A model generated the notes under the pieces. It saw nothing but the letters and a program-made list of their open reading frames with translations. It was not told where the DNA came from and made no database searches. From assembly GCF_022063185.1 (NCBI RefSeq), contig NZ_CP091913.1, forward strand, positions 1 through 64,000: 64,000 nucleotides of DNA. The letters run 5' to 3'. Origin of the DNA: Nostoc sp. UHCC 0870. Its GTDB lineage: Bacteria; Cyanobacteriota; Cyanobacteriia; Cyanobacteriales; Nostocaceae. Each line of letters begins with the position of its first letter. Position 1 is the stretch's first letter. A program made the position numbers and the translations under genes. This document shows positions 1 to 9,244 of the stretch, piece by piece.

Positions 1-1380
1 ATGGAAATTACTATTGACAATTTATGGAATCAGGTACTAGATCGCTTACAAATAGAATTATCCCGTCCCACCTTTGAGACTTGGATTAAAACTGCTAGTG
101 TAGAAAAATTAGAAAATAATTGTTTATTTATCGTTACCCCTAATCCTTTTGCTCGTAATTGGTTACAAAAGTATTACATTAATACCATTGCTAATGTAGT
201 ACAGGATATCCTGGGACATCCTGTAGAAATTTATATTAAAGTCGCTCAAAGTGATGCAGTTGAAGAACTAGGGGAATCAGCAGTCAATTGGGAATCACCA
301 ACTCCAAATACTACTTCGGAAACTGGGACTAAAAAAAGACAGCCAAACACTGACTTAAATTCTAAATATGTATTTTCCCGCTTTGTGGTAGGAGCAAATA
401 GTCGCATGGCTCATGCTGCATCGTTAGCGGTTGCTGAATCGCCTGGGAAGGAATTTAATCCTTTATTTTTATGTGGTGGTGTAGGTTTAGGCAAAACTCA
501 TCTCATGCAAGCGATTGGTCACTATCGCTTAGAAATTTGCTCTGATTGTAAGATATTTTATGTTTCTACAGAACAGTTTACTAATGATTTAATTACAGCT
601 ATTCGCAATGACAAGATGCAGAGTTTTCGAGAACATTATCGGGCTGCTGATGTGTTGTTAGTAGACGATATTCAGTTTCTGGAAGGTAAGGAGTACACCC
701 AAGAAGAATTTTTCCATACTTTTAATACGTTACATGAAGCTGGTAAGCAAGTTGTAATTGCTTCTGACCGTCCACCTAATCAAATACCCCACTTACAAGA
801 GCGTCTTTGTTCTCGCTTTTCAATGGGGTTGATTGCTGATATTCAGTCTCCAGATTTAGAAACGAGAATGGCTATTCTCCAGAAAAAAGCGGAATACGAA
901 AATATCAGATTACCCCGTGATGTCATTGAATATATTGCTGTTAATTATACTAATAATATCCGGGAATTAGAGGGAGCTTTGACGAGAGCTTTAGCTTACA
1001 TTTCTATTTGGGGGTTGCCGATGACGGTAGAAAATATTACCCCTGTTTTAGAAACTTCCACGGAAAAATTTGAGGCTACACCAGGGGCAATTTTAACGGT
1101 GATAGCTGAAAATTTTGCTCTCTCAATTGAAGAACTGAAAAGCAACTCCCGCCGACGGGAAATTAGTTGGGCGCGTCAAATTGGGATGTATTTAATGCGT
1201 CAACATACTGATTTAAGTCTACCGAGAATTGGTGAAGAGTTTGGCGGTAAAGACCATACAACTGTCATGTACAGTTGTGAGAAAATTACTCAACTGCGGG
1301 AAAGCGATCGCAGTTTATCACAAACTCTCCGTCAACTTAGCGATCGCATCAACATGACTAGTTCATCACGGCGAAAATAA
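1..1380 (+). CDS. dnaA: Chromosomal replication initiator protein DnaA
   Basis: DnaA binds DnaA boxes at the origin, oligomerises with ATP and opens the duplex to start replication. The 459-residue protein is full length. It has an N-terminal DnaB-interaction domain (about residues 1-85), a variable linker, an AAA+ core with Walker [10 protein letters not shown] near residue 160 and Walker B LLVDDIQF near 220, and a C-terminal helix-turn-helix domain with the family signature GKDHTTV near 416. The window starts exactly at the ATG, so the promoter is not visible. The putative origin with its DnaA boxes lies directly downstream and dnaN follows on the same strand, the classic dnaA-oriC-dnaN order. 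The gene carries HIP1 octamers near its 3' end. Confidence 0.98.
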   Translation: MEITIDNLWNQVLDRLQIELSRPTFETWIKTASVEKLENNCLFIVTPNPFARNWLQKYYINTIANVVQDILGHPVEIYIKVAQSDAVEELGESAVNWESPTPNTTSETGTKKRQPNTDLNSKYVFSRFVVGANSRMAHAASLAVAESPGKEFNPLFLCGGVGLGKTHLMQAIGHYRLEICSDCKIFYVSTEQFTNDLITAIRNDKMQSFREHYRAADVLLVDDIQFLEGKEYTQEEFFHTFNTLHEAGKQVVIASDRPPNQIPHLQERLCSRFSMGLIADIQSPDLETRMAILQKKAEYENIRLPRDVIEYIAVNYTNNIRELEGALTRALAYISIWGLPMTVENITPVLETSTEKFEATPGAILTVIAENFALSIEELKSNSRRREISWARQIGMYLMRQHTDLSLPRIGEEFGGKDHTTVMYSCEKITQLRESDRSLSQTLRQLSDRINMTSSSRRK

Positions 1381-1640
1381 TTCTACAAAGTTTTCCACAA
1401 CTAGTAATCATGCCACTCTCTAAAAATGATTTTAAATATTAAGTAATGTATAAAAATAGATTAAATTTAAATCTATTTTGTGGGAAACTGGAAATTTTCG
1501 GGGAAAATTTTCTTAAGTATAATTACCCTGTGGAAAATACCAAGGGGTTTTCCACAAGTTTTCCACAGATATTCATCTTCCCAACTGTGACTAACTAGGG
1601 AATTACGGAAGGTTTTCCACAGTTTCCACAATTTTTAACC
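1381..1640. other. Putative chromosomal origin (oriC) with DnaA-box cluster
   Basis: Five exact copies of TTTTCCACA lie between dnaA and the MITE: plus strand at 1391-1399, 1548-1556, 1559-1567 and 1613-1621, and minus strand at 1529-1537. A one-mismatch copy (GTTTCCACA) is at 1622-1630. Between the first box and the others is a strongly AT-rich stretch (about 1421-1480) with an imperfect inverted repeat (arms 1453-1462 and 1470-1479), a plausible unwinding element. The box sequence is that expected for cyanobacterial DnaA. Position between dnaA and dnaN supports origin function, but activity is inferred. Confidence 0.8.
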
Positions 1641-1664
1641 TAGGTGTTTACAACAACAGTCTGA

Positions 1665-1805
1665 GAGGTTGTTTGAAAAGTTTTGTCAGGTATCATTTGT
1701 CATTCTGAGTGGAGCTTTGCGGAAGGAAGAATCCGCGTTTTCACCGTTATACTGGGATGCTTCCTTCGTCAGCATGACATAAAAGGGGACTTTTCAAACA
1801 TCCTC
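1665..1805. mobile_element. MITE, 141 bp, copy 1 (IS5-type ends)
   Basis: A non-coding 141-bp unit with 17-bp terminal inverted repeats (GAGGTTGTTTGAAAAGT at the left; the right end matches at 16 of 17). It is flanked by a 3-bp direct repeat TGA (1662-1664 and 1806-1808). A second copy at 53588-53728 differs at only four positions and has its own TTA duplication. TNA target duplications and GAG termini are typical of the IS5 family (IS1031-like group), so this is probably a non-autonomous derivative. It sits between the last DnaA box and dnaN. Confidence 0.85.
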
Positions 1806-1916
1806 TGATAGCCGTGACGATGGCAGACGTTAAATTAAAACTAAAAACTATTCTCGTCTGCCCCCTTAGCTAGATATGGGAATGCTACTATATTTACTCA
1901 CCTGCTGAATCTGATC

Positions 1917-3077
1917 ATGAAATTAGTTTGCGCTCAAAGCGATCTCAGTACAAACCTCTCACTTGTTAGTCGTGCTGTACCGTCACGACCAACTCATCCC
2001 GTACTTGCTAATGTGCTACTGCAAGCAGATGCTCAAACTAACCAAGTAAGTCTCACAGCCTTTGATCTCAGCTTGGGTATTCGCACTAGTTTTAATGCTG
2101 AGGTATGGCAAGAGGGAGCGATCGCACTTCCTGCTAAATTACTTGTAGATATCACCTCCCGTCTACCAGAGGGAGAAATCACCCTAGATGATGAATCGAC
2201 AGATAGCACCGCCACAGGAGAGGGTTTAGTTGTTACCCTCACACCCAAAACTGGAAAATACCAGTTACGCGCTATGGGTGCAGAAGAGTTTCCCGAATTA
2301 CCTCTAATTGAAAATACTCAAGCTATTAATATCACCGCCACAGCCTTAATCGAAGGATTGCGGGGTTCTTTGTTCGCTACGAGTTCTGATGAAACTAAGC
2401 AAGTCCTCACGGGGGTTCATCTGACCGTTAAACAAGACACATTAGAATTTGCTGCTACTGATGGACATCGCCTAGCAGTAGTAGAAACTAGTAATGAGCG
2501 TCCATTGGAAGATAGCGAACAACAACTAGAAGTTACAGTACCAGCGAGAGCCTTACGAGAGCTAGAAAGGATGTTGGCTCATAAGGCTGCATCTGATGAA
2601 CCTATAGCCCTATATTTAGATCAAGGTCAAGTGGTGTTTGCATGGGGTAATCAACGCCTTAGTAGCCGTACCTTAGAAGGTCAATATCCCGCTTATCGGC
2701 AACTCATTCCTAAACAATTTGAACGACAAGTTACAATCGAACGCCGACAATTTTTAAGTACATTAGAGCGAATTGCTGTATTAGCCGATCAAAAGAATAA
2801 TATTGTTAAACTTAGCATTGATAGCAATGCCCAAGAATTAACCCTATCTTGTGAAGCGCAAGAAATGGGTAATGGTAGAGAGTCAATGTCGGCTCAAATT
2901 TCTGGAACAGATATAGATATTGCCTTTAATGTCAAATATTTAATGGAAGGATTGAAAGCTTTACCATCCTCAGAAATTCAAATGCACCTGAATCAAGATT
3001 TAACTCCAGTAATTTTTACACCATTAGGTGGGTTAAAGATGATTTATTTAGCTATGCCAATTCAATTGAGAAATTAA
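1917..3077 (+). CDS. dnaN: DNA polymerase III beta subunit (sliding clamp)
   Basis: DnaN forms the ring-shaped dimer that tethers DNA polymerase III to DNA and recruits Hda-like, ligase and repair factors. The 386-residue product has the three tandem clamp domains (about 1-120, 130-255, 258-386), begins MKLVCAQSDLSTNLSLVSRAV and ends LGGLKMIYLAMPIQLRN, matching the usual C-terminal MP-R pattern. It lies about 110 bp downstream of the MITE and 540 bp from dnaA. No strong Shine-Dalgarno sequence precedes the ATG, so the start rests on the conserved N-terminus. A hairpin follows the stop codon. Confidence 0.98.
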   Translation: MKLVCAQSDLSTNLSLVSRAVPSRPTHPVLANVLLQADAQTNQVSLTAFDLSLGIRTSFNAEVWQEGAIALPAKLLVDITSRLPEGEITLDDESTDSTATGEGLVVTLTPKTGKYQLRAMGAEEFPELPLIENTQAINITATALIEGLRGSLFATSSDETKQVLTGVHLTVKQDTLEFAATDGHRLAVVETSNERPLEDSEQQLEVTVPARALRELERMLAHKAASDEPIALYLDQGQVVFAWGNQRLSSRTLEGQYPAYRQLIPKQFERQVTIERRQFLSTLERIAVLADQKNNIVKLSIDSNAQELTLSCEAQEMGNGRESMSAQISGTDIDIAFNVKYLMEGLKALPSSEIQMHLNQDLTPVIFTPLGGLKMIYLAMPIQLRN

Positions 3078-3088
3078 AAAGGAGATTG

Positions 3089-3123
3089 AGGAAAGGGTAT
3101 AAACCGACCTTCTACCCTTTCCT
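3089..3123. terminator. Hairpin between convergent dnaN and ArsA-like gene
   Basis: An 11-bp perfect stem (AGGAAAGGGTA at 3089-3099 with TACCCTTTCCT at 3113-3123) and a 13-base loop lie 12 bases after dnaN. The following T-tract is weak, so intrinsic termination is plausible but not certain. It could serve both convergent genes. Confidence 0.5.
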
Positions 3124-3192
3124 TGTTCCCTGTCACCTGATCAATAAAACAAGATGATTATGGCTTTAAGATTTGCTCAGGATTCTGAATTT

Positions 3193-4380
3193 TTAGACTC
3201 TGGCATTATCGGCAAAGCGAATTTTGAGATAATCATCTTCCATCTTTGCACCTGCGGGTTGTAGTGCAGCTAGGGCTTGGGGTAAGACTAGGTTACGGCG
3301 ATGATTACCAATCGTAATATTTAATTCGTCCCCAGTTTTACTAAGTTGAACTTGGTCTTTGGGAATCCCCGGCAAATACAATTCTAAGCTGTATTGATTT
3401 TGTTCTTGCACTACTCTCAGGGTAGTTTCTTTGTAATATACTTGGGTTGGATCTTCATCTTTATAGAGGGTTTCTTTTAACCTCTCTAAGGCTGCCAAAC
3501 CACACATCTCTTCAGAAAATAATGGTACTTCTTTGACAGGGAGAGGATGAAAATCATCGTGAATTTCTTGACGATATTCTTCTTGATTTTGTTTCCAACG
3601 TTGGAAGAATGGATCTTGCACTTCTGGCGGGATAATTCGATTAGCTACAACTAAATCTGTGGCGACATTATACAAGCTGAGATAGGCATGAGCGCGGAGA
3701 GATTCTTTAATCACCATCTTCTCTGGATTAGTGACTAAGCGGACTGAAGTTTGAGTATTATCTGTTAATACTTTTTCCAATGCTTCAATTTGCTCATAAA
3801 ACTCATAAGGCGCATCCATTACTTCTTTGTTGGGTAAAGAAAATCCCGCAATGGGTCTAAAAATGGGTTCAACTAGGGGACGCAGTGCTACTGAGATGTT
3901 TTGAAATGGCTTGTAAAAACGCCGCATATACCAACCACCAACTTCCGGTAAACTCAACAGTCGTAATGCTGTGCCGGTGGGTGCAGAGTCGATAATCAAG
4001 ACATCATACTCGCCTTCATCGTAGTGGCGTTTCATTCTGACCAAGCCAAAAATTTCATCCATACCTGGTAGGATGGCTAATTCTTCTGCTTGTACTCCAT
4101 CTAAACCTCTTGCCTGTAAAACCTGGGTAATATATCGTTTGACTGCACCCCAGTTTCCTTCTAATTCTTGGAGTGCATCTAATTCTGCGCCCCACAATTT
4201 AGGACGAATTTGCCGGGCTGCATGGCCTAGTTCCATGTCAAAACTGTCTGCTAATGAGTGGGCAGGGTCTGTACTCAAAACCAGTGTACGATATCCTAAT
4301 TCTGCACAACGCAGTCCAGTTGCTGCTGCAACGGAGGTTTTACCCACGCCGCCTTTACCTGTCATTAAAATTACTCGCAT
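3193..4380 (-). CDS. ArsA/Get3-family ATPase with C-terminal Hsp20-like domain
   Basis: A P-loop ATPase of the ArsA/Get3 (TRC40) type. The deviant Walker [10 protein letters not shown] is at residues 8-16, a switch-like [10 protein letters not shown] follows near residue 38, and [16 protein letters not shown] is near 130. The last roughly 85 residues form a small beta-rich segment resembling the Hsp20-like domain often attached to cyanobacterial and chloroplast-type ArsA homologues. No metal-binding Cys cluster of true arsenite pumps is evident, and no arsB or arsC gene is nearby, so arsenite export is unlikely; a role in targeting tail-anchored or client proteins is an inference. At 395 residues it is full length. 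It is convergent with dnaN. Confidence 0.85.
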   Translation of the reverse strand: MRVILMTGKGGVGKTSVAAATGLRCAELGYRTLVLSTDPAHSLADSFDMELGHAARQIRPKLWGAELDALQELEGNWGAVKRYITQVLQARGLDGVQAEELAILPGMDEIFGLVRMKRHYDEGEYDVLIIDSAPTGTALRLLSLPEVGGWYMRRFYKPFQNISVALRPLVEPIFRPIAGFSLPNKEVMDAPYEFYEQIEALEKVLTDNTQTSVRLVTNPEKMVIKESLRAHAYLSLYNVATDLVVANRIIPPEVQDPFFQRWKQNQEEYRQEIHDDFHPLPVKEVPLFSEEMCGLAALERLKETLYKDEDPTQVYYKETTLRVVQEQNQYSLELYLPGIPKDQVQLSKTGDELNITIGNHRRNLVLPQALAALQPAGAKMEDDYLKIRFADNARV

Positions 4381-4488
4381 GGATGATTATGCCCTGCCTG
4401 AGAATTGTTTACATTTATTTACGCTATTTCTATTATCAATGGTTTTGCGGATTGGGGCATTGGGCAAGGGGCATTGGGTATTGAAGAT

Positions 4489-4764
4489 TTATTCATCTTG
4501 GGGATGTTGCTGCAATAGTTGATCTAGTTTGGTTTCAATTTCTGAGAGTTTGTTAAGAATTGTGGGGCGATTGCCATCTACGGAAAGTAACAGGTTGAAG
4601 ATTCCTTCTTGTACCTGGGTTAATCGTTCTACTGCTTTTTGTAGTTGGATCATACCTTCACGGAGTTCTTGCCGTTCCTCTCGTGTGTCTGTCATGTCAT
4701 CTAACATGGCTTGGACGGTTTTAGCGTTAGCTTCTATGAGTTGTTTGAGGTCTTTGTCAGCCAT
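4489..4764 (-). CDS. Small coiled-coil protein of unknown function
   Basis: A 91-residue, highly charged protein starting MADKDLKQLIEANAKTVQAM. Almost the whole sequence has a heptad-like pattern (LREGMIQLQKAVERLTQVQ, then LNKLSEIETKLDQLL), so it is probably a helical coiled coil; there is no signal peptide or membrane segment. It resembles small cyanobacterial hypothetical proteins but no function is recognised. It lies 108 bp upstream of the ArsA-like gene on the same strand. A HIP1-like site is just upstream of the start. Confidence 0.65.
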   Translation of the reverse strand: MADKDLKQLIEANAKTVQAMLDDMTDTREERQELREGMIQLQKAVERLTQVQEGIFNLLLSVDGNRPTILNKLSEIETKLDQLLQQHPQDE

Positions 4765-4840
4765 TGCGATCGCTCTTTGGGATATATACTTATCCTAATT
4801 TGTAGCTGAGATTGGGTAACTACTCCAACTTAGATTCGAT

Positions 4841-5230
4841 TTACTGCTGTTTGCCAGGGATTATATGCTGTTTCAACACGTCTAGACGGGAACAGTGCCA
4901 ATAATCAATGTGAGAAACTATCAAGCCATCTGAGTTAAGTCCTAGTTCACTCCAACCAGAGATAGAGATGCGCGGTTTCCAGGGTAAGGGAGTATTCCAA
5001 CTGAGTGTCCATTCTGTTTTGATGGTGTCTCCCAAGGGTTGAATATTATGTACATCCATGTGGCAATTGAGAAACCAAGTTTTGATGAATTTAATCATCT
5101 GTTTATAGCGTTCAACACCGCGAAAACTATTTAGCGGGTCTTGAAAATAAACATTTTCGGCATAAATACTGTAGGTTTGATTGTCTGGGAAGCGTTGATA
5201 GTCTAGTTTCAGGATTTCGATGATGTCCAT
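4841..5230 (-). CDS. DUF2358-type SnoaL-like protein
   Basis: A 129-residue protein with the pattern of the DUF2358 family, found in cyanobacteria and plastids: an N-terminal LKLDYQRFPDNQTYSIYAE, the segment VYFQDPLNSFRGVERYKQM and a C-terminal beta region ending in IDYWHCSRLD. The fold is expected to be an NTF2/SnoaL-like cone. The biochemical role is not known. It starts 4 bases after the stop of the upstream 192-residue gene, so the two are very probably co-transcribed and translationally coupled. Confidence 0.75.
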   Translation of the reverse strand: MDIIEILKLDYQRFPDNQTYSIYAENVYFQDPLNSFRGVERYKQMIKFIKTWFLNCHMDVHNIQPLGDTIKTEWTLSWNTPLPWKPRISISGWSELGLNSDGLIVSHIDYWHCSRLDVLKQHIIPGKQQ

Positions 5231-5234
5231 TGTC

Positions 5235-5813
5235 TTATTCTGGTTGAGATTCTACTTCATGCCATAGCCGTTCTAGCTGTCGTTGCCAAGCTGCTAAAAC
5301 TTCTTCTCTTGTTTCTGTCGTTTGGTTGATTTCTCCTAACAATCCTTCAGCATAGAACCGTTCTAGGGTTTGCATTGTGGCTTGCAGAGATTGTCCTTGT
5401 TGTTTTGCAGCTTGCACAATTTGGCGAATGCGGTTTTCGATGAGGCTATTGAAGACATCGTTTAAGCCTGCGGTATGTAACGATATGAGTCTAGCGATCG
5501 CATTTTTCAAGTCATCTCTCACTAAAGTACCGCTATGATGCTGATATACTCCCCACATCACGCTGTCATACAAGGCGTAGCGGACTTCTTGGGTGTCATC
5601 AAAGTTGGCTGATAAAAACTGTGCTAAGAATGGTTGCGCTTCTTGTAATGGCACAATCGGTAATAAAACCCGCAACCAATTGCTATCTTCCGACAGCAAT
5701 ACTAAAAGCCTAAATGTAGATGTGTCTATTTGCCACGAGCCAGATGTGATCTCTTGTACATTGGTTGTCCCAAATAATTCGGTCAAAGTCTCTGCAAGTT
5801 CTCGAGGTGTCAT
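5235..5813 (-). CDS. Conserved hypothetical protein (192 aa)
   Basis: A soluble 192-residue protein with no recognised domain. The N-terminus (MTPRELAETLTELFGTTNVQ) is followed by a mixed beta region and a long helical C-terminal half rich in Q, E and R. No signal peptide or membrane span is visible. It is the first gene of a tight minus-strand pair with the DUF2358-like gene (4-base gap), so the two products probably act in the same process. Initiation at the ATG at 5813 fits the spacing, but no strong ribosome-binding site is seen. Confidence 0.65.
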   Translation of the reverse strand: MTPRELAETLTELFGTTNVQEITSGSWQIDTSTFRLLVLLSEDSNWLRVLLPIVPLQEAQPFLAQFLSANFDDTQEVRYALYDSVMWGVYQHHSGTLVRDDLKNAIARLISLHTAGLNDVFNSLIENRIRQIVQAAKQQGQSLQATMQTLERFYAEGLLGEINQTTETREEVLAAWQRQLERLWHEVESQPE

Positions 5814-6054
5814 AGTTTTTTTGAGCTTTAACCTCTAGGGTAACGCTATTACTTTTATTGATACATCAGCTTATTATTGAAATTATAAGGGGAATGCTGA
5901 AAACCCGTGAGAAGCAGGACACGCAGGTGTCCGAACTTCGTACTTCTCCCAAGGGGAGACGCTGCGCGAACAGGCACGGGATGAAAGCTTCTTTATTGCC
6001 TTTAGGCTTAAGTCAATTTTGTTGATGAACATGGTAAAATACTCTAATCAGTAC

Positions 6055-6226
6055 AAGATTTAAAAACCTACCCCCGGACTGGGGGAAAGTCTACGCCCGA
6101 AAAACCTTGAGGAGATATCACTACGCCCTACTGGGCAAACGTGGTGAGCCTGGGAATCTGTGCAAACAGAATATTAAGGCTGTGAGGTCTTAAGAATCTC
6201 CGTACCTTTAGGTCGGAGAGTGTCAA
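6055..6226 (+). mobile_element. Possible IS200/IS605-type right-end / omega-RNA remnant
   Basis: The segment ends with the hairpin TCTCCG...CGGAGA followed by GTGTCAA (about 6196-6226). That arrangement resembles the right ends and guide-RNA tails of cyanobacterial IS200/IS605 elements. Upstream are several short stems (CCCCCGGACTGGGGG at 6071-6085; CCTACTGGGC near 6128). No tnpB reading frame remains. The assignment rests on remembered resemblance, so it is tentative; a structured leader or other ncRNA is the main alternative. Confidence 0.4.
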
Positions 6227-6273
6227 TCTACGACTTTCAGTTAAAATTAATCCCAACAAAATATACGTTTAAC

Positions 6274-6312
6274 ATCCGCGACTTCTTCAAAAAGTTGCGG
6301 ATCTGCTTTTTT
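6274..6312 (+). terminator. Terminator-like hairpin upstream of ppsA
   Basis: Arms ATCCGCGACTT (6274-6284) and AAGTTGCGGAT (6292-6302) pair with one wobble and are followed by CTGC and six T residues (6307-6312). No gene lies immediately before it on the plus strand, so it may end the remnant transcript or attenuate ppsA. Confidence 0.45.
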
Positions 6313-6585
6313 AAGGATAGTTGAAGTTGGTTCACCATGTAACAAAATCTTAATTAAAACCTCCATCTGTGGTTATAAATTGTTGTCAAAAATGAATTGT
6401 TTTGAAAGCAAAACCAAAATCTAATTTTTTTTGTTATGGTGATCCCAAAGGAAACATTAAGCACTCAAGCAAGGTAGAAAACACGATATTTCGTGTCTAT
6501 CAGGCTGGCAATTGCCAAATCAAACAATAAGTCAAAAACCTAACTTACTATCAATAACCAGAGTACAATCGGGGAGGTAATATCT

Positions 6586-9078
6586 ATGTTTACAGTATCT
6601 CATCGCACTGTGGCTCAATTCTCTAAAGAGAAATCATTTGTTCTCTGGTTTGATGAAGTGGGAATTGCGGATATCGGCTTAGTCGGTGGGAAAAATGCGT
6701 CTTTGGGGGAAATGATTCAACAGTTAACACCCCAAGGCGTGAATGTACCTACAGGATTTGCCACTACAGCTTATGCTTATCGTTACTTCATCCAGTCGGC
6801 GGGTTTGGAAGGGAAGTTAAGAGAACTATTTGCTGACTTGGATGTAGAAGATGTCAAAAATTTACAAGCAAGGGGAAAACAGGCGCGATCGCTCTTGATG
6901 GACACACCATTTCCTCTAGAATTACAACAGGCGATCGCTAGTGCATATAAAACTCTGTGTGAAGTGTACAACCCCAACACAGATGTAGCAGTGCGTTCCA
7001 GTGCTACCGCCGAAGATTTACCCGATGCTAGTTTTGCAGGACAGCAAGAAACCTATCTGAATATTGTTGGTGTAGAAGCAGTATTAACAGCTTGTCATCA
7101 ATGTTTTGCTTCCCTATTTACAGACCGTGCTATTTCTTACCGCCATACCAAAGGATTTGATCATTTTAGCGTCGCCCTAGCTGTGGGTGTACAGAAAATG
7201 GTGCGTTCTGATTTAGCTACCTCTGGGGTGATGTTTTCTATTGACACTGAAACAGGTTTTAAAGATGCTGCTTTAATTACGGCTGCTTATGGCTTAGGAG
7301 AAAACGTTGTCCAGGGGACAGTTAACCCCGATGAATATTATGTTTTCAAACCAACTTTAAGAACAGGTTTTCGTCCCATTATTGATAAAAAATTGGGCAG
7401 TAAAGAATTAAAGATGGTCTATGACCAAGGCTCTCAATCTACTAAAAATATACCTGTATCTAATTTAGAACAAAATCAATTTGCCCTGAGTGATGAAGAG
7501 ATTTTACAACTAGGGCGTTGGGCTTGTTTAATTGAAGACCATTATTGCCAAGTCCACGGAATTTATACGCCGATGGATATCGAATGGGCAAAAGATGGGA
7601 TTACTAATCAACTATTTATAGTCCAAGCGCGTCCTGAAACAGTCCAGTCACAAAAGCAAGGTAACGTACTGCGGAGTTATCGGTTGGTATTGGGAAGTGG
7701 GGATTGGGGACTGGGGACTGGGGAGAAAACTAGCCAAATCTCTACTCCTCAATCTCTACACCCCTTAGTTATTGGACGGGCGATTGGGGAAGCGATTAGT
7801 CAAGGAAAAGTGCGAGTAATTTTAGATGTTAAACAAATAGAAGAGTTCCAGGCTGGGGACGTTTTAGTTACAGAAAGAACTGACCCAGACTGGGAACCTA
7901 TTATGAAACGCGCCAGTGCGATTATTACCAATTCTGGCGGACGTACCTGTCATGCAGCAATTATTGCACGGGAATTGGGTGTACCTGCGATCGTTGGTTG
8001 TGTTAACGCAACGGAAGTTTTAACAACTGGTCAAGAAGTGACGGTTTCTTGTGCAGAAGGTGAAGAAGGCAAAGTTTATGCAGGTTTATTACCTTTTGAA
8101 GTTAAGGAAGTGCCTTTAGAAAACTTACCTCGTACCCGCACCCAAATTTTAATGAATGTCGGTAATCCCCAAGAAGCCTTGAGTTTATCTGCAATTCCTA
8201 ATGATGGGGTAGGTTTAGCGCGGACTGAGTTTATCATTGCAAACCAAATCAAAATTCATCCTCTGGCGTTGATTCACTACGACAAATTAGAAGATGCGGA
8301 CGCAAAAGCCAAAATTGCTGCCATCACCGCCATGTATGATGATAAACCCCAGTATTTTGTCGATAAATTAGCCCAAGGGATAGGTAGAATCGCCGCCGCC
8401 TTTTATCCCAAACCTGTAATTGTGCGAATGTCAGATTTTAAGAGTAATGAATACGCCAACTTGGAAGGTGGTAGACAATTTGAGCCAAAAGAAGAAAACC
8501 CCATGCTTGGCTGGCGGGGTGCGGCACGATATTATGATGAAGGCTACAAAGATGGTTTTGCCTTAGAGTGTCAAGCCATTAAGCGAGTACGGGAAGATAT
8601 GGGTTTAACCAATGTCATCCCGATGATTCCCTTCTGTCGCACTCCTGAAGAGGGACTGTTAGTTTTAGCAGAGATGGCAAAAAATGGGCTAAAACAAGGC
8701 GTGAACAACTTGCAGGTGTATGTAATGTGCGAGTTACCTAGTAATGTAATTCTGGCAGAACAATTTGCTGAGATATTTGACGGTTTCTCGATTGGTTCTA
8801 ATGATTTAACTCAGTTGACTTTGGGTTTAGATAGGGATTCTGCTTTGGTAGCGCGACTGTTTGATGAACGTAGTCCGGCTGTGAAGCAAATGGTGAAAAT
8901 GGCGATAGAAGCAGCTAAAAAACACAACCGCAAAATTGGTATTTGCGGACAAGCACCCAGCGATTACCCAGAATTTGCTCAGTTTTTGGTAGAACAGGGT
9001 ATTGATTCTATTAGTCTCAATCCTGATTCGGTGTTAAAGACAATGTTAGAAGTGGCGAAGGTGGAACAGCAAAAGTAG
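6586..9078 (+). CDS. ppsA: Phosphoenolpyruvate synthase
   Basis: Converts pyruvate, ATP and water to phosphoenolpyruvate, AMP and phosphate, a gluconeogenic step. Domains in order: N-terminal ATP-grasp (about residues 20-360) with VGGKNASLGEM and SSATAEDLPDASFAGQQ; a swivelling phosphohistidine domain with GGRTCHAAIIARELG (His near residue 455); and a C-terminal PEP/pyruvate barrel with GSNDLTQLTLGLDRDS and the catalytic-Cys motif GICGQAPSD near residue 786. The 830-residue length is normal. The ribosome-binding site GGGGAGG lies 9 bases before ATG. Residues about 369-380 are encoded by tandem-repeat DNA (7691-7724), a likely in-frame repeat insertion in the linker between the ATP-grasp and phosphohistidine domains. 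Confidence 0.97.
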   Translation: MFTVSHRTVAQFSKEKSFVLWFDEVGIADIGLVGGKNASLGEMIQQLTPQGVNVPTGFATTAYAYRYFIQSAGLEGKLRELFADLDVEDVKNLQARGKQARSLLMDTPFPLELQQAIASAYKTLCEVYNPNTDVAVRSSATAEDLPDASFAGQQETYLNIVGVEAVLTACHQCFASLFTDRAISYRHTKGFDHFSVALAVGVQKMVRSDLATSGVMFSIDTETGFKDAALITAAYGLGENVVQGTVNPDEYYVFKPTLRTGFRPIIDKKLGSKELKMVYDQGSQSTKNIPVSNLEQNQFALSDEEILQLGRWACLIEDHYCQVHGIYTPMDIEWAKDGITNQLFIVQARPETVQSQKQGNVLRSYRLVLGSGDWGLGTGEKTSQISTPQSLHPLVIGRAIGEAISQGKVRVILDVKQIEEFQAGDVLVTERTDPDWEPIMKRASAIITNSGGRTCHAAIIARELGVPAIVGCVNATEVLTTGQEVTVSCAEGEEGKVYAGLLPFEVKEVPLENLPRTRTQILMNVGNPQEALSLSAIPNDGVGLARTEFIIANQIKIHPLALIHYDKLEDADAKAKIAAITAMYDDKPQYFVDKLAQGIGRIAAAFYPKPVIVRMSDFKSNEYANLEGGRQFEPKEENPMLGWRGAARYYDEGYKDGFALECQAIKRVREDMGLTNVIPMIPFCRTPEEGLLVLAEMAKNGLKQGVNNLQVYVMCELPSNVILAEQFAEIFDGFSIGSNDLTQLTLGLDRDSALVARLFDERSPAVKQMVKMAIEAAKKHNRKIGICGQAPSDYPEFAQFLVEQGIDSISLNPDSVLKTMLEVAKVEQQK
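7691..7724 (+). repeat. GGGGACT-type tandem repeat inside ppsA
   Basis: About four to five degenerate heptamers (GGGGATT, GGGGACT, GGGGACT) identical to the unit of the intergenic array at 27151-27187. Here they are translated in frame as a GSGDWGLGTG-like linker. Confidence 0.85.
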
Positions 9079-9244
9079 GTGAGTGATTGCACTGGAGTAC
9101 AGCTTTGTGTAAAATTGTGACGAATTGAGGTTGATCTTTGAAGGATAATGTCTACAGTGGTGAGCAATAAAAGTAACAATGTTCATAACCATGCTTTGTT
9201 GCTTTCCGTCTGCTTATTTGCTTAGAGCATAATCTGTAAACTAA

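Larger units (their letters stand above)
5814..6585. other. Intergenic region upstream of ppsA, 772 bases
   Basis: No credible protein gene. From the left it holds a repeat-like segment (about 5905-5985) containing the string CCCAAGGGGAGACGCTGCGC common in Nostoc intergenic DNA, a possible IS200/IS605-type end or guide-RNA remnant (6055-6226), a hairpin with a T-run (6274-6312), an AT-rich stretch and the ppsA leader. A clear ribosome-binding site (GGGGAGG) lies 9 bases before the ppsA ATG. Confidence 0.7.

Noticed and set aside
3193..4380. Arsenite-pump ATPase
   Set aside because: Single ATPase domain with Hsp20-like tail, no ars genes nearby and no visible Cys triad.
4073..4522. 149-codon plus-strand frame opposite the ArsA-like gene
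   Set aside because: Antisense to a well-supported gene and without family features.
6055..6226. Group II intron or riboswitch
   Set aside because: No domain V/VI-type hairpin, intron-encoded protein or known aptamer signature could be seen; the IS605-end reading fits better.
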